Below, one piece after another: positions 1 through 8,332 of a stretch of 64,000 nt of DNA. Positions within the stretch are counted from its first letter, which is position 1. Each line of letters starts with the position of its first letter. The DNA is from Gammaproteobacteria bacterium. GTDB taxonomy: Bacteria; Pseudomonadota; Gammaproteobacteria; Pseudomonadales; UBA5518. Both the position numbers and the translations under genes were made by a program. The stretch covers positions 62,001 to 126,000 of the forward strand of contig JADIYI010000002.1 of assembly GCA_016705365.1 (NCBI GenBank), written 5' to 3'. The notes below the pieces were generated by a model that did not search any database, was not told the DNA's origin, and saw only the letters and a list, made by a program, of their open reading frames with translations.

Positions 1-601
1 ACCGGCCATCGATCCGCTGTCGCCCGCGGCCGCGGTGCTGATTGCGCAGCAGGTTCTGGTGGGAATCGGCATCGGCTTCGTGATGCAGATCTTCCTTCAC
101 ATATTCGTATTCGGCGCGCAGATGGTTGCGATGCAGATGGCACTTGGCTTTGCGTCGATGGCGGATCCCGCCAACGGTGTCAGCGTCACTGTCGTCGCGC
201 AATATTTCCTGCTGCTGCTCACCCTGGTGTTCGTGGCCACCAATGGCCATCTGGCCATGTTCGAAATCCTGCTGGAAAGTTTCCGTTACCTGCCGATCGG
301 CGGCGGCTGGATCGGCGCCCAGGCGAGCTGGAACATCGCGAACTGGGCGTCGTGGATGTTTCTGAGCGGGCTGTTGCTGGCGCTGCCGGCGGTCACCGCG
401 CTGCTGGTGGTCAACATGGCGTTCGGGGTGATGACCCGTGCCGCGCCGCAGCTGAACGTTTTCTCGCTTGGCTTTCCGGTGTCGATGGTCTTTGGCCTCT
501 TCGTGATATGGGCCAGCATGGGCGGTTTCCTGCCGCGTTTCGATCTGCTTTCGGGGCAGGCCTTCGCGATGTTGCGCGAACTGATCGGCGCCCCGGTCTG
601 A
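1..601 (+). CDS. fliR: Flagellar export gate protein FliR (5'-truncated by window edge)
   Basis: FliR forms, with FliP and FliQ, the inner-membrane gate of the flagellar type III export apparatus. The frame is open from base 2 to the TGA at 599-601, giving 199 residues without a start codon. FliR proteins are usually about 255-260 residues, so roughly 60 N-terminal residues lie outside the window. What remains is strongly hydrophobic with several membrane segments and the family-like stretches GAQMVAMQMA and FSLGFPVSM. In most gammaproteobacteria flhB follows directly; here sthA lies between them on the other strand. The identity rests on remembered family sequence and on the flhB/flhA context. 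Confidence 0.93.
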   Translation, partial: PAIDPLSPAAAVLIAQQVLVGIGIGFVMQIFLHIFVFGAQMVAMQMALGFASMADPANGVSVTVVAQYFLLLLTLVFVATNGHLAMFEILLESFRYLPIGGGWIGAQASWNIANWASWMFLSGLLLALPAVTALLVVNMAFGVMTRAAPQLNVFSLGFPVSMVFGLFVIWASMGGFLPRFDLLSGQAFAMLRELIGAPV

Positions 602-611
602 GGCGCGTGGC

Positions 612-2012
612 TCAGAAGCGGGTAAGGCGGTTCAATCCATTGAGCGCGGCGATACGATAGGCTTCGGCCATGGTCGGATAATTGAACGTGGTGGAGATGA
701 AATAGCGGATATTGTTGGCGGCTCCGGGCTGCTTCATGATCGCCTGGCCGATGTGGATGATTTCGGTCGCTTCCGCGCCGAAACAATGCACGCCGAGAAT
801 TTGCAGCGTGTCGAGATGGAACAGCAGCTTCAGCATGCCTACATCCTCGCCGCTGATCTGCGCGCGCGCGGTTTCCTTGAAAAAGGCGCGCCCCACCTCG
901 TAGGGAATGCACGCATCGGTCAGCTCCTTCTCGGTAGCGCCGATGGAGCTGATCTCCGGCAGGGTGTAGATGCCGGTGGGGGTGTCGTCGACGTAGCGCG
1001 GATGTTCCTTGCCGCGCGCCGCCGCCGCCGCGGACCGACCCTGGTCATAGGCGGCACTGGCAAGGCTCGGAAAGCCGATCACGTCACCGGCCGCGAACAC
1101 GCCGGGAACGCTGGTCTGGTAGCGCTCGTCGACGTTCAACAGGCCACGTTCGTCGGCGACGAGTCCGATTTTCCCGAGTGCCAGGCCATCGGTGTTGCCG
1201 GTGCGCCCGTTGCACCACAGCAGGGCTTCCCCCTGCAGGCGTTTGCCCGATTTGAGATGCAGCGTCACGCCCTGCGCCGAGTACTCGAGTCGCTCGAACT
1301 CCTCGCCGTGGCGGATCACCGCGCCCTGGGTGCGCAGGTGATACGAAAGCGCATCCGAAATCTCGTCATCCAGGTAGGACAGCAACTGCGCGCGCGTGTT
1401 GACCAGGTCGACCTTGACGCCAAGGGCGGAAAATATCGAGGCGTACTCGCAGCCGATCACACCGGCGCCGTAGATGATCATCTTGCGCGGGGTATGTGGC
1501 ATCGACAGGATACTGTCGCTGTCGAAAACCGCCGGATGAGCGAAATCCACATCGGCCGGGCGGTAGGGGCGCGAGCCGGTCGCAATCACGATGTTGCGCG
1601 CCGTCACGGTCTCCAGCGCGCCGTCGGGCAGAGTCACGCTGACACTGTTGGGACCGCTGAACGAGGCCGTGCCGAAATACATTGCGATGCGATTCTTGGC
1701 GTAGTACTGCGAGCGCATCGCGACCTGCTTGCGAATCACGGTCTCGGCATTCTGCAACAGGAGCTGGAACGAAAGCCGCCGTGGTTCGCCTATGGCGCGA
1801 AAGATGGGATTGGAGTTGTAGCGAACCAGGCTCTTCACTGCCTGGCGCAATGCCTTCGAGGGAATGGTGGCGCTGTGGGTGCAGCTGCCACCGACCATCG
1901 TGTGGCCCACGGCGACCGCGACCTGCTGTCCGTGCTTGGCGGCGTTGAGCGCGGCACTTTCTCCGGCGGGTCCGCTGCCGATCACCAGCAGATCGAATTT
2001 GTAGGCGCTCAT
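612..2012 (-). CDS. sthA: Soluble (Si-specific) pyridine nucleotide transhydrogenase
   Basis: This is a cytoplasmic FAD enzyme that exchanges reducing equivalents between NADPH and NAD+. The N-terminal FAD site is VIGSGPAGE, the NAD(P) site is IYGAGVIGCEYAS, and a second FAD-contacting stretch is VFAAGDVIGFPSLAS. The segment GGSCTHSATIPSKALR keeps one cysteine where disulfide reductases have CxxxxC; loss of the second cysteine is the mark of SthA. I prefer the ATG at 2012 (466 residues, the same length as E. coli SthA, beginning MSAYKFD) over the ATG at 2024. A promoter-like TGGACA-N18-TATAAA at 2067-2038 would leave almost no leader for the upstream start. The gene interrupts fliR-flhB on the opposite strand and has no functional link to them. 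Confidence 0.93.
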   Translation of the reverse strand: MSAYKFDLLVIGSGPAGESAALNAAKHGQQVAVAVGHTMVGGSCTHSATIPSKALRQAVKSLVRYNSNPIFRAIGEPRRLSFQLLLQNAETVIRKQVAMRSQYYAKNRIAMYFGTASFSGPNSVSVTLPDGALETVTARNIVIATGSRPYRPADVDFAHPAVFDSDSILSMPHTPRKMIIYGAGVIGCEYASIFSALGVKVDLVNTRAQLLSYLDDEISDALSYHLRTQGAVIRHGEEFERLEYSAQGVTLHLKSGKRLQGEALLWCNGRTGNTDGLALGKIGLVADERGLLNVDERYQTSVPGVFAAGDVIGFPSLASAAYDQGRSAAAAARGKEHPRYVDDTPTGIYTLPEISSIGATEKELTDACIPYEVGRAFFKETARAQISGEDVGMLKLLFHLDTLQILGVHCFGAEATEIIHIGQAIMKQPGAANNIRYFISTTFNYPTMAEAYRIAALNGLNRLTRF

Positions 2013-2037
2013 GGGTTTCGCCATCGTGTAAACGGCG

Positions 2038-2067
2038 CTTTATAGCCTGCGGGAACCGCGCTGTCCA
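2038..2067 (-). promoter_or_regulatory. Candidate sigma-70 promoter of sthA
   Basis: On the minus strand TGGACA (2067-2062) is followed after 18 bases by TATAAA (2043-2038). The predicted transcription start near 2031 lies just upstream of the sthA start at 2012. The -35 matches the consensus at five of six bases and the -10 at five of six. It was found by eye. Confidence 0.4.
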
Positions 2068-2131
2068 ATCGGCTCGACGGTGCGCACGATACTTGCAAAG
2101 GGTCCGCTATTGACAATTTTCAGGCGCCCCC

Positions 2132-3280
2132 ATGGCCGAAGAAGACACCGGTCAGGAACGGACCGAACAGGCGACCCCACGCCGCCTCGAGCGTGCCCGT
2201 GAAGAAGGGCAGGTACCGCGCTCGCGCGAGCTGAACACTGCCGCGATCCTGCTGGCCGGTTCCGCATCGCTGTTGATGTTCGGTCAATGGCTGGCTACGC
2301 GGATTCTCGACATCGGGCGCGCCTCGTTTGCGCTCAACCGCGAAGAGATATTCGATACCGGATACATGGCGATCCATCTGGGCAACGCGCTCGAGCGCGC
2401 GCTGGGGATGATCACGCCCATATTCCTGTTGCTGGCGGTGGCGGCGCTGCTGGCACCGGCAGTGCTGGGGGGCTGGTTGTTCAGCGCCAAGGCCATGGTT
2501 CCGAAGCTCGAACGTTTGAGTCCGCTCAAGGGGCTGGCGCGCATGTTTTCGGTGCGCTCGCTGGTCGAACTGCTGAAAGCGGTTGCCAAGGTGCTGCTGG
2601 TGGGCTCGATCGCGGTGCTGCTGCTGTGGCTGCTGCGTGCCGATCTCGACAGCATGGCGGTTCAGCCGCTGGAGCCTGCCCTGCGCCATTCGCTGCGGGT
2701 GCTCGGCTGGTCGGCGCTGGCCCTGAGCGCCTCGACCCTGCTGATTGCCGCGGTCGACGTGCCGTTCCAGATCTTCGATCACGCCAGGAAATTGCGCATG
2801 TCGACCCAGCAGATCCGCGACGAAATGAAGGAAACCGAGGGCAAACCCGAGATCAAGAGCCGGATCCGGCAGCTGCAGCGTCAGCTGGCCAGGTCGCGCA
2901 TGATGAGCGCGGTCCCCAAGGCCGATGTGGTGATAACCAACCCGAGCCACTACGCGGTGGCGTTGCGCTATGACCTCGAGCGTGGCGGCGCGCCAACGCT
3001 GCTGGCCAAGGGTTCGGACCTGGTGGCGTTCAGGATACGCGAGGTCGCCGAAGCCAATGCCGTTGCGGTGGTGCGCTCGCCGAAGCTGGCGCGCGCGATC
3101 TTCTTCACTACTGAAATCGATGCCGAGATCCCGGGCGGCCTCTATCTGGCGGTCGCGCAGGTGCTGGCATATGTCTACCATCTGCGCAATTTCCGCCGCG
3201 GTCGGGGCGCCCCGCCGACGCTTCCCGAGGAGCTCGAGGTTCCGGAAGGAATGGATGTTCCGCGGCGCGGTCGCAAGTGA
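2132..3280 (+). CDS. flhB: Flagellar export switch protein FlhB
   Basis: FlhB is the inner-membrane export protein whose cytoplasmic tail switches substrate specificity from rod/hook to filament proteins. The 382 residues fit the family. The N-terminus (RTEQATPRRLERAREEGQV) is typical, about four membrane helices lie in residues 35-215, and the cytoplasmic domain follows. The autocleavage motif reads N270-P-S-H273 (bases 2939-2950) instead of the usual NPTH; cleavage would fall between N270 and P271. The start at 2132 is the only sensible ATG. A separate gene at 11446-11796 encodes a second copy of only the FlhB tail. It is followed by flhA after 120 bases. Confidence 0.96.
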   Translation: MAEEDTGQERTEQATPRRLERAREEGQVPRSRELNTAAILLAGSASLLMFGQWLATRILDIGRASFALNREEIFDTGYMAIHLGNALERALGMITPIFLLLAVAALLAPAVLGGWLFSAKAMVPKLERLSPLKGLARMFSVRSLVELLKAVAKVLLVGSIAVLLLWLLRADLDSMAVQPLEPALRHSLRVLGWSALALSASTLLIAAVDVPFQIFDHARKLRMSTQQIRDEMKETEGKPEIKSRIRQLQRQLARSRMMSAVPKADVVITNPSHYAVALRYDLERGGAPTLLAKGSDLVAFRIREVAEANAVAVVRSPKLARAIFFTTEIDAEIPGGLYLAVAQVLAYVYHLRNFRRGRGAPPTLPEELEVPEGMDVPRRGRK

Positions 3281-3303
3281 TGCGTCAGCCGGCCCTGGCG
3301 GGT

Positions 3304-3318
3304 GGGAATGATTCTTGC
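3304..3318 (+). promoter_or_regulatory. Weak candidate sigma-54 promoter upstream of flhA
   Basis: GG-N10-GC spacing occurs at 3305-3318, with TTGC in the -12 position and GGGAATG in the -24 position (consensus TGGCACG). In Pseudomonas the flhA operon is RpoN/FleQ dependent, so a sigma-54 element would be expected here. The -24 match is only about four of seven, so this is a tentative call. Confidence 0.25.
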
Positions 3319-3400
3319 CAATGGCTTCATGACCGGCGCGCGCGCGTCAGAATATTGACCGCGGGTGGCGCTCCCGGGTACCAGTCATGCAGGATCTGAA

Positions 3401-5518
3401 ATGGCGCTAGGCGGGATGGAATTGAGCGGCGCGGGTGTGCGCGGGCAGCTGCGCCTGCTCGCGCAGGGCAGTTTCGGCGTTCCGTTGCTGTTGCTGACCG
3501 TTCTGGCAATGATGACCTTGCCGGTTCCGCCGGTGCTGCTCGACGTGCTGTTCTCCTTCAATATCGCGTTGTCGCTGGTGGTGCTGCTGGTGGCGGTCTA
3601 CGCGATGCGTCCGCTCGACTTCGCCGTGTTTCCGACCATCCTGCTGATCACGACCTTGTTGCGGTTGGCACTCAACGTTGCCTCCACGCGCGTGGTGCTG
3701 CTCGAAGGTCACACCGGTGCCGATGCCGCCGGCAAGGTCATCGAGTCATTCGGCAATGTGGTGATCGGTGGTAACTATGTGGTCGGCATGGTGGTGTTCC
3801 TGATCCTGATCATCATCAATTTCGTGGTGGTCACCAAGGGCGCGGGACGCATCTCTGAGGTCAGCGCCCGCTTTACCCTGGATTCGATGCCCGGCAAGCA
3901 GATGGCCATCGATGCCGATCTCAATGCGGGGCAGATCACCCAGGAGGAGGCGCGGCTGCGTCGCGGCGAGGTGTCGAGCGAGGCAGACTTCTACGGCGCG
4001 ATGGATGGCGCATCGAAATTCGTGCGCGGCGACGCGGTCGCGGGCATGCTGATTCTCGCCATCAACCTGATCGGTGGTCTGGCAATCGGCATGATGCAGC
4101 ACGACATGGCGTTCGAGGTGGCGATGCAGCGCTACTCGCTGTTGACAATCGGCGATGGCCTGGTCGCGCAAATCCCTTCGCTGTTGCTCTCGACCACGGC
4201 CGCAATCATGGTTACCCGCGTAAACAGCGCGCGCGACATGAGCGATCAGGTGCTCGAGCAGATGTTCGAGTCACCGCGGGCGGTGACCGTGGCGGCCGGT
4301 GTGCTGCTGATAATGGGCCTGGTGCCGGGGATGCCGCACCTGGCATTCCTGGTGCTCGCCGGGCTTGCCGGTGGTTGCGCCTGGTTTATCCGCAGGCGGA
4401 TCGGTGCCGGCAAGAAAAGGGGGACCGAACTCGAGGAGCTGCCGCGCCCGAGCGCGCCGGCACCCGTCGAACTTGGCTGGGACGATGTGGCACCGGTCGA
4501 CATGATCGGACTCGAAGTCGGTTACCGGCTGATCCCGATGGTCGACAAGGCGCAGGGTGGCGCGTTGCTCGGCCGAATCAAGGGGGTGCGCAAGAAATTA
4601 TCGCAGGAGATGGGTTTCCTGGTGCCGGCAGTACATATTCGCGACAATCTCGAACTGCTGCCCAACGCCTACCGCATCCAGTTGATGGGCGTCACCATGG
4701 GCGAAGCGGAGGTCTATCCGGAGCGCGAACTCGCGATCAACCCGGGGCAGGTGTTTGGACGCCTGGAGGGGCTCGAATGCCGTGACCCCGCGTTCGGACT
4801 GGATGCCGTCTGGATCGAGCGGTCACAGCATGAGCGTGCCCAGACGCTCGGTTATACGGTGGTCGATTCGAGCACCGTGATTGCGACCCACCTGAACCAG
4901 GTATTGCTCGATCATATCGGCGAACTGCTCGGACACGAAGAGGTCGAGCAGTTGCTGCAGAAGCTTGCCCGGATCTCCCCGAAGCTCGGCGAGGAACTGG
5001 TACCCGGTGCGGTCAGCATCAACCAGTTGCTGATGGTGTTGAAGAGCCTGCTGGTCGAGGGCGTGCCGATACGCGATATCCGCAGCATCGCCGAGGCAAT
5101 TTCGGCCCAGGCGGCGCGCGCCAAGGACACGGCCTCGCTCACCGCCGCGGTTCGCGTGGCGCTTGGTCGCACGATCTTCCAGGGGATCAGTGGCAGCGCG
5201 CCGAGTGTGCCGGTGATCACGCTCGACCCGCAGGTCGAGCAGGTGCTGATGAAATCGCTCCAGCGCACTCCCCAGGGCGGCGTGGACAGCGAGGATATCG
5301 TGCTGGAGCCCGGGCTCGCCGAGCGCCTGCAACGCTCGATGAGCGAGGCGGCCCAGCGTCAGGAATTGCAGGGCAAGGCGGTGGTGCTGCTGGTACCGGC
5401 GCCATTGCGCGGGGTGCTGGCGCGATTCATGCGCCACACGCACCGGGCGTTGAAGGTCATCTCCTATCAGGAAGTGCCTGACAACAAGCAGGTCACGATC
5501 GAAGCAACGGTGGGTTAG
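3401..5518 (+). CDS. flhA: Flagellar export protein FlhA
   Basis: FlhA is the large nonameric export component that couples proton flow to export and docks chaperone-substrate complexes. The protein has 705 residues. The first ~340 are mostly membrane helices, with the conserved cytoplasmic loop STRVVLLEGHTGADAAGKVI and the FHIPEP-type region DSMPGKQMAIDADLNAG. The C-terminal half is the cytoplasmic domain, including AVHIRDNLELLPNAYRI and PEPGLA-like elements. The frame is open upstream to a GTG at 3365, but ATG 3401 has an AGGA Shine-Dalgarno six bases away and fits the family N-terminus. It is the first gene of a tight flhA-flhF-flhG-fliA group. Confidence 0.97.
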   Translation: MALGGMELSGAGVRGQLRLLAQGSFGVPLLLLTVLAMMTLPVPPVLLDVLFSFNIALSLVVLLVAVYAMRPLDFAVFPTILLITTLLRLALNVASTRVVLLEGHTGADAAGKVIESFGNVVIGGNYVVGMVVFLILIIINFVVVTKGAGRISEVSARFTLDSMPGKQMAIDADLNAGQITQEEARLRRGEVSSEADFYGAMDGASKFVRGDAVAGMLILAINLIGGLAIGMMQHDMAFEVAMQRYSLLTIGDGLVAQIPSLLLSTTAAIMVTRVNSARDMSDQVLEQMFESPRAVTVAAGVLLIMGLVPGMPHLAFLVLAGLAGGCAWFIRRRIGAGKKRGTELEELPRPSAPAPVELGWDDVAPVDMIGLEVGYRLIPMVDKAQGGALLGRIKGVRKKLSQEMGFLVPAVHIRDNLELLPNAYRIQLMGVTMGEAEVYPERELAINPGQVFGRLEGLECRDPAFGLDAVWIERSQHERAQTLGYTVVDSSTVIATHLNQVLLDHIGELLGHEEVEQLLQKLARISPKLGEELVPGAVSINQLLMVLKSLLVEGVPIRDIRSIAEAISAQAARAKDTASLTAAVRVALGRTIFQGISGSAPSVPVITLDPQVEQVLMKSLQRTPQGGVDSEDIVLEPGLAERLQRSMSEAAQRQELQGKAVVLLVPAPLRGVLARFMRHTHRALKVISYQEVPDNKQVTIEATVG

Positions 5519-5546
5519 CGTGATGGGTCAACTGGAGGATCAGCAA

Positions 5547-6710
5547 ATGGACATGAAACGAATCCTCGCACCGGATGTGCGTACCGCGTTGCGGATGGTA
5601 CGCGAGCAGCTCGGTCCGGATGCGTTGGTGTTGTCGAACCGTCGTGTCGCCGAGGGAGTGGAGATTCTCGCCGCACCGGCCGCTGCGCGCGCCACGCCCC
5701 CGCCGCAGCCACTGCCTTGTGAAGCGGTGCCGCCGCCGCTGACGCCCTTGCCGCTCGAGTCGCCGTTCGCCGATGTGCAAAGCGAGCTGCGCAGCATGCG
5801 CAGCTTCCTCGAGGCGCGTCTGGCGGAGATGAGCAGCGAGCGTGCGGCATACGGGCCCGGCATCGAGGGGCGTGCGTGGCGCCGGCTCACCCGTATCGGA
5901 ATACCCAATCCGCAGGTGCGGGAACTGGTTGCGGAAATCGACCCGCAGGCGAGCTGGTCTGAAGCCTGGAGCGGCGTGCTGGCGGGGCTGGCGCGTGGTG
6001 TAGGCGAGGCGGGCGACTTGATCGAGGATGGCGGGATATTTGCTTTCGTGGGCCCCACCGGCGCCGGCAAGAGCACCACCCTGTGCAAGCTCGCGGTGCG
6101 CCATGCGCTGCGTCATGGGGCGCAGGGGCTGGTGCTGATCAGCATGGACGGCGTGCGCCTGGGCGGATGCGATATGCTGCGCGCAGTGGCCCGCTTGCTC
6201 GATGTACCGTTTCACGCCGCGCTGAATGGCGAATCACTGCCGGAAATGCTTTCCACGGCGGGACCTTCCCGACTGGTGCTGGTGGACACCCTCGGTATCA
6301 ATCGCAAGATCCTCGAGCACAATCGCCTGCTCGAGTCGCTGGGCTCGCTGCATGGTCGCGTGCAAACCCTGCTGGTGCTGCCGGCCAACGCACAGTTGTC
6401 ATGGCTCGACTCCGCGATGGAGGATTACCGCCCCTCTGCTCCGGTTGCCGCGGTGGTGACCAAGCTCGATGAGACCCGCAGCCTTGGCGAGGTGCTGGGA
6501 GTGGTGACGCGTGAACACCTGCCGTTGGCTTACAGTACCGATGGACAGGAGATTCCGGACGATCTTAGTGTTGCTTCGGCCGATGCGCTGGTCGTACGGG
6601 CCGTATTGCTCGATCCCGAGGGCGATTCCGCGAAGTCCTCCGATGCCCACGCAACGCAAAGTGCGACCGCTGCCGCCGCGGGCCCCATTGCGGCTAGAAT
6701 GGCCCAATGA
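5547..6710 (+). CDS. flhF: Flagellar placement GTPase FlhF (divergent GTPase motifs)
   Basis: FlhF is an SRP-type GTPase that positions polar flagella. The N-terminus MDMKRILAPDVRTALRMVRE is typical (ATG 5547 with GGAGG eight bases upstream). A proline/alanine-rich linker spans about residues 43-70 and the NG domain runs from about 80 to 355. The P-loop is GPTGAGKSTT (169-178) and the G4 motif is TKLD (305-308). Two motifs deviate from what I recall of the family: the DTAG motif reads DTLG (247-250), and the segment usually like TTDSYRIG reads SMDGVRLG (199-206). Length (387) is shorter than many FlhF proteins. The 3' end lies 24 bases before the chosen flhG start. Confidence 0.92.
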   Translation: MDMKRILAPDVRTALRMVREQLGPDALVLSNRRVAEGVEILAAPAAARATPPPQPLPCEAVPPPLTPLPLESPFADVQSELRSMRSFLEARLAEMSSERAAYGPGIEGRAWRRLTRIGIPNPQVRELVAEIDPQASWSEAWSGVLAGLARGVGEAGDLIEDGGIFAFVGPTGAGKSTTLCKLAVRHALRHGAQGLVLISMDGVRLGGCDMLRAVARLLDVPFHAALNGESLPEMLSTAGPSRLVLVDTLGINRKILEHNRLLESLGSLHGRVQTLLVLPANAQLSWLDSAMEDYRPSAPVAAVVTKLDETRSLGEVLGVVTREHLPLAYSTDGQEIPDDLSVASADALVVRAVLLDPEGDSAKSSDAHATQSATAAAAGPIAARMAQ

Positions 6711-6733
6711 TGATCTTGGGGACGCCAGCGCGC

Positions 6734-7570
6734 ATGACTACCGCGGTTGAAAGAGCAAGGCCGGTGCAGGTGCTGGCCGTTACCGGCGGCAAGGGCGGTG
6801 TCGGCAAGACCAGTGTCTCGATAAATCTCGGCATTGCCCTCGCCGAGCGCGGGCAGCGCGTGGTTTTGCTCGATGCCGACCTGGGGCTGGCCAATATCGA
6901 TGTGCTGCTTGGCCTGAGACCGAAGCGCAACCTTGCCGATGTGCTCGCCGGTGATTGCGGGCTGGCCGATATCCTGATCGACGGCCCGGGCGGCATCCGC
7001 ATCATACCGGCATCCTCGGGCACCCAGTCGATGGTGGCACTCGGGCGCAAGGAGCATGCCGGCCTGATCAGTGCCTTCAGCGAGATCGCTGCCGGGATGG
7101 ACGTGCTGATCGTCGACACGGCGGCCGGAATTTCCGAATCGGTGCTGAGTTTTGTGCGCGCCGCGCAGGAGTGTCTGGTGGTGGTGTGCGACGAGCCCTC
7201 GTCCCTTGCCGACGCCTATGCGCTGATCAAGCTGCTCAGCCGGGATTACGGCATGCAGCGGTTCCGGATCATCGCCAACATGGTGCGCGGCAGCCAGGAG
7301 GGGGTGCAGCTCTTCAACAAGCTGGCGCAGGTCTGCGATCGCTTTCTCGATGTCACGCTGCATCACGCGGGCGACATCCCCTACGACGACATGGTGCGCA
7401 AATGTATACAGCGCCAGCGTCCCGTGGTGCTCGGAGCGCCCCGTTCGCGGGCAGCGATGGCATTTCGCGAGCTCGCGACACGCATTGAACGCCTGCCGTT
7501 GCCGGCGAGCGCCAGCGGACATCTGGAGTTCTTCGTCGAGCAGCTGCTCGGCTCCGCGGTGCCTGGCTGA
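6734..7570 (+). CDS. flhG: Flagellar number regulator FlhG/FleN, MinD-like ATPase
   Basis: FlhG (FleN in Pseudomonas) is a MinD/ParA-type ATPase that limits flagellar number, acting with FlhF and on the master regulator FleQ. The deviant Walker A KGGVGKTS starts at residue 20. DADLGLANIDVLLGL, GPGGIRIIPASSGTQSM and IVDTAAGISESV are near-identical to FleN stretches, and the tail GHLEFFVEQLL is also typical. The ATG at 6734 gives 278 residues (P. aeruginosa FleN is about 280). An alternative ATG at 6707 would overlap the flhF stop and add nine residues. Confidence 0.95.
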   Translation: MTTAVERARPVQVLAVTGGKGGVGKTSVSINLGIALAERGQRVVLLDADLGLANIDVLLGLRPKRNLADVLAGDCGLADILIDGPGGIRIIPASSGTQSMVALGRKEHAGLISAFSEIAAGMDVLIVDTAAGISESVLSFVRAAQECLVVVCDEPSSLADAYALIKLLSRDYGMQRFRIIANMVRGSQEGVQLFNKLAQVCDRFLDVTLHHAGDIPYDDMVRKCIQRQRPVVLGAPRSRAAMAFRELATRIERLPLPASASGHLEFFVEQLLGSAVPG

Positions 7571-7578
7571 GCGAGCCA

Positions 7579-8301
7579 GTGAACGGCATTGTGATGTACG
7601 CGAGCGCCACTGAAAAACCCGATTCCCGCAAGCTGGTCGAGGAGCACGGTCCGTTGGTCCGGCGTATCGCGTACCATCTGCTTGCGCGGCTGCCGTCCTC
7701 GGTCAACGTCGATGACCTGGTGCAGTCCGGGATGATCGGCCTGCTCGAGGCTGCCGCCAATTACGATGCGGCGAAGGGCGCAAGTTTCGAGACCTATGCC
7801 GGTATCCGTATCCGCGGTGCGATGATCGACGAGGTGCGGCGCGGCGACTGGTCGCCACGCTCGGTGCATCGCAATGCACGACGTGTTGCCGAGGTGATAC
7901 GCGCCATCGAAACGAGAACCGGCGAGGATGCCGCGGATTCGGTGGTTGCGCGCGAACTCGGCATCAGCCTGGATGAATACCATGGCATGTTGCAGGACAC
8001 GGCCGGGAGCAGGCTGTTCAGTCTCGAGGAACTGATCGACACCGAGGGTGGCGCCGAGCGCAGTCTCGGCAGCACGGCCGACAATCCCGCCGATGCAACC
8101 GCGCGGCTACGGCTGGCGCAGGATATCGGCAGCGAAATCGAGCGCCTGCCGGAGCGCGAGCGCCTGGTGCTGTCGCTCTATTACGACGAGGAACTCAACC
8201 TGAAGGAAATTGGCCTGGTGTTGCAGGTCAGTGAATCGCGCGTGAGCCAGATCCTGAGTCAGGCGACCAAGCGCTTGCGCGCGCGCCTCGGGAACTGGTG
8301 A
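7579..8301 (+). CDS. fliA: Flagellar sigma factor FliA (sigma-28)
   Basis: FliA directs transcription of late flagellar genes such as filament and motor genes. Sigma region 2 is visible as PLVRRIAYHLLARLP, DDLVQSGMIGLLEAA and FETYAGIRIRGAMIDEVR. The C-terminal region 4 helix-turn-helix is ELNLKEIGLVLQVSESRVSQ. The start is uncertain: GTG 7579 gives 240 residues, and an in-frame ATG at 7594 gives 235. The gene follows flhG after 8 bases. In Pseudomonas the next genes are cheY, cheZ, cheA and cheB; here motC follows directly after 31 bases. Confidence 0.95.
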   Translation: MNGIVMYASATEKPDSRKLVEEHGPLVRRIAYHLLARLPSSVNVDDLVQSGMIGLLEAAANYDAAKGASFETYAGIRIRGAMIDEVRRGDWSPRSVHRNARRVAEVIRAIETRTGEDAADSVVARELGISLDEYHGMLQDTAGSRLFSLEELIDTEGGAERSLGSTADNPADATARLRLAQDIGSEIERLPERERLVLSLYYDEELNLKEIGLVLQVSESRVSQILSQATKRLRARLGNW

Positions 8302-8332
8302 CCGGCGCACCATATCGCGGGAGTCAACGGGC

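Noticed and set aside
753..2045. 430-codon plus-strand open frame opposite sthA
   Set aside because: It mirrors sthA, has no recognisable domain, and arises from the GC-rich codon pattern of the real gene.
2108..2113. Perfect TTGACA just upstream of flhB
   Set aside because: A -10 at normal spacing would lie inside the flhB coding sequence and no TATAAT-like hexamer is there.
3365..3400. Upstream GTG extension of flhA
   Set aside because: The ATG at 3401 has a Shine-Dalgarno and the extension has no family similarity.
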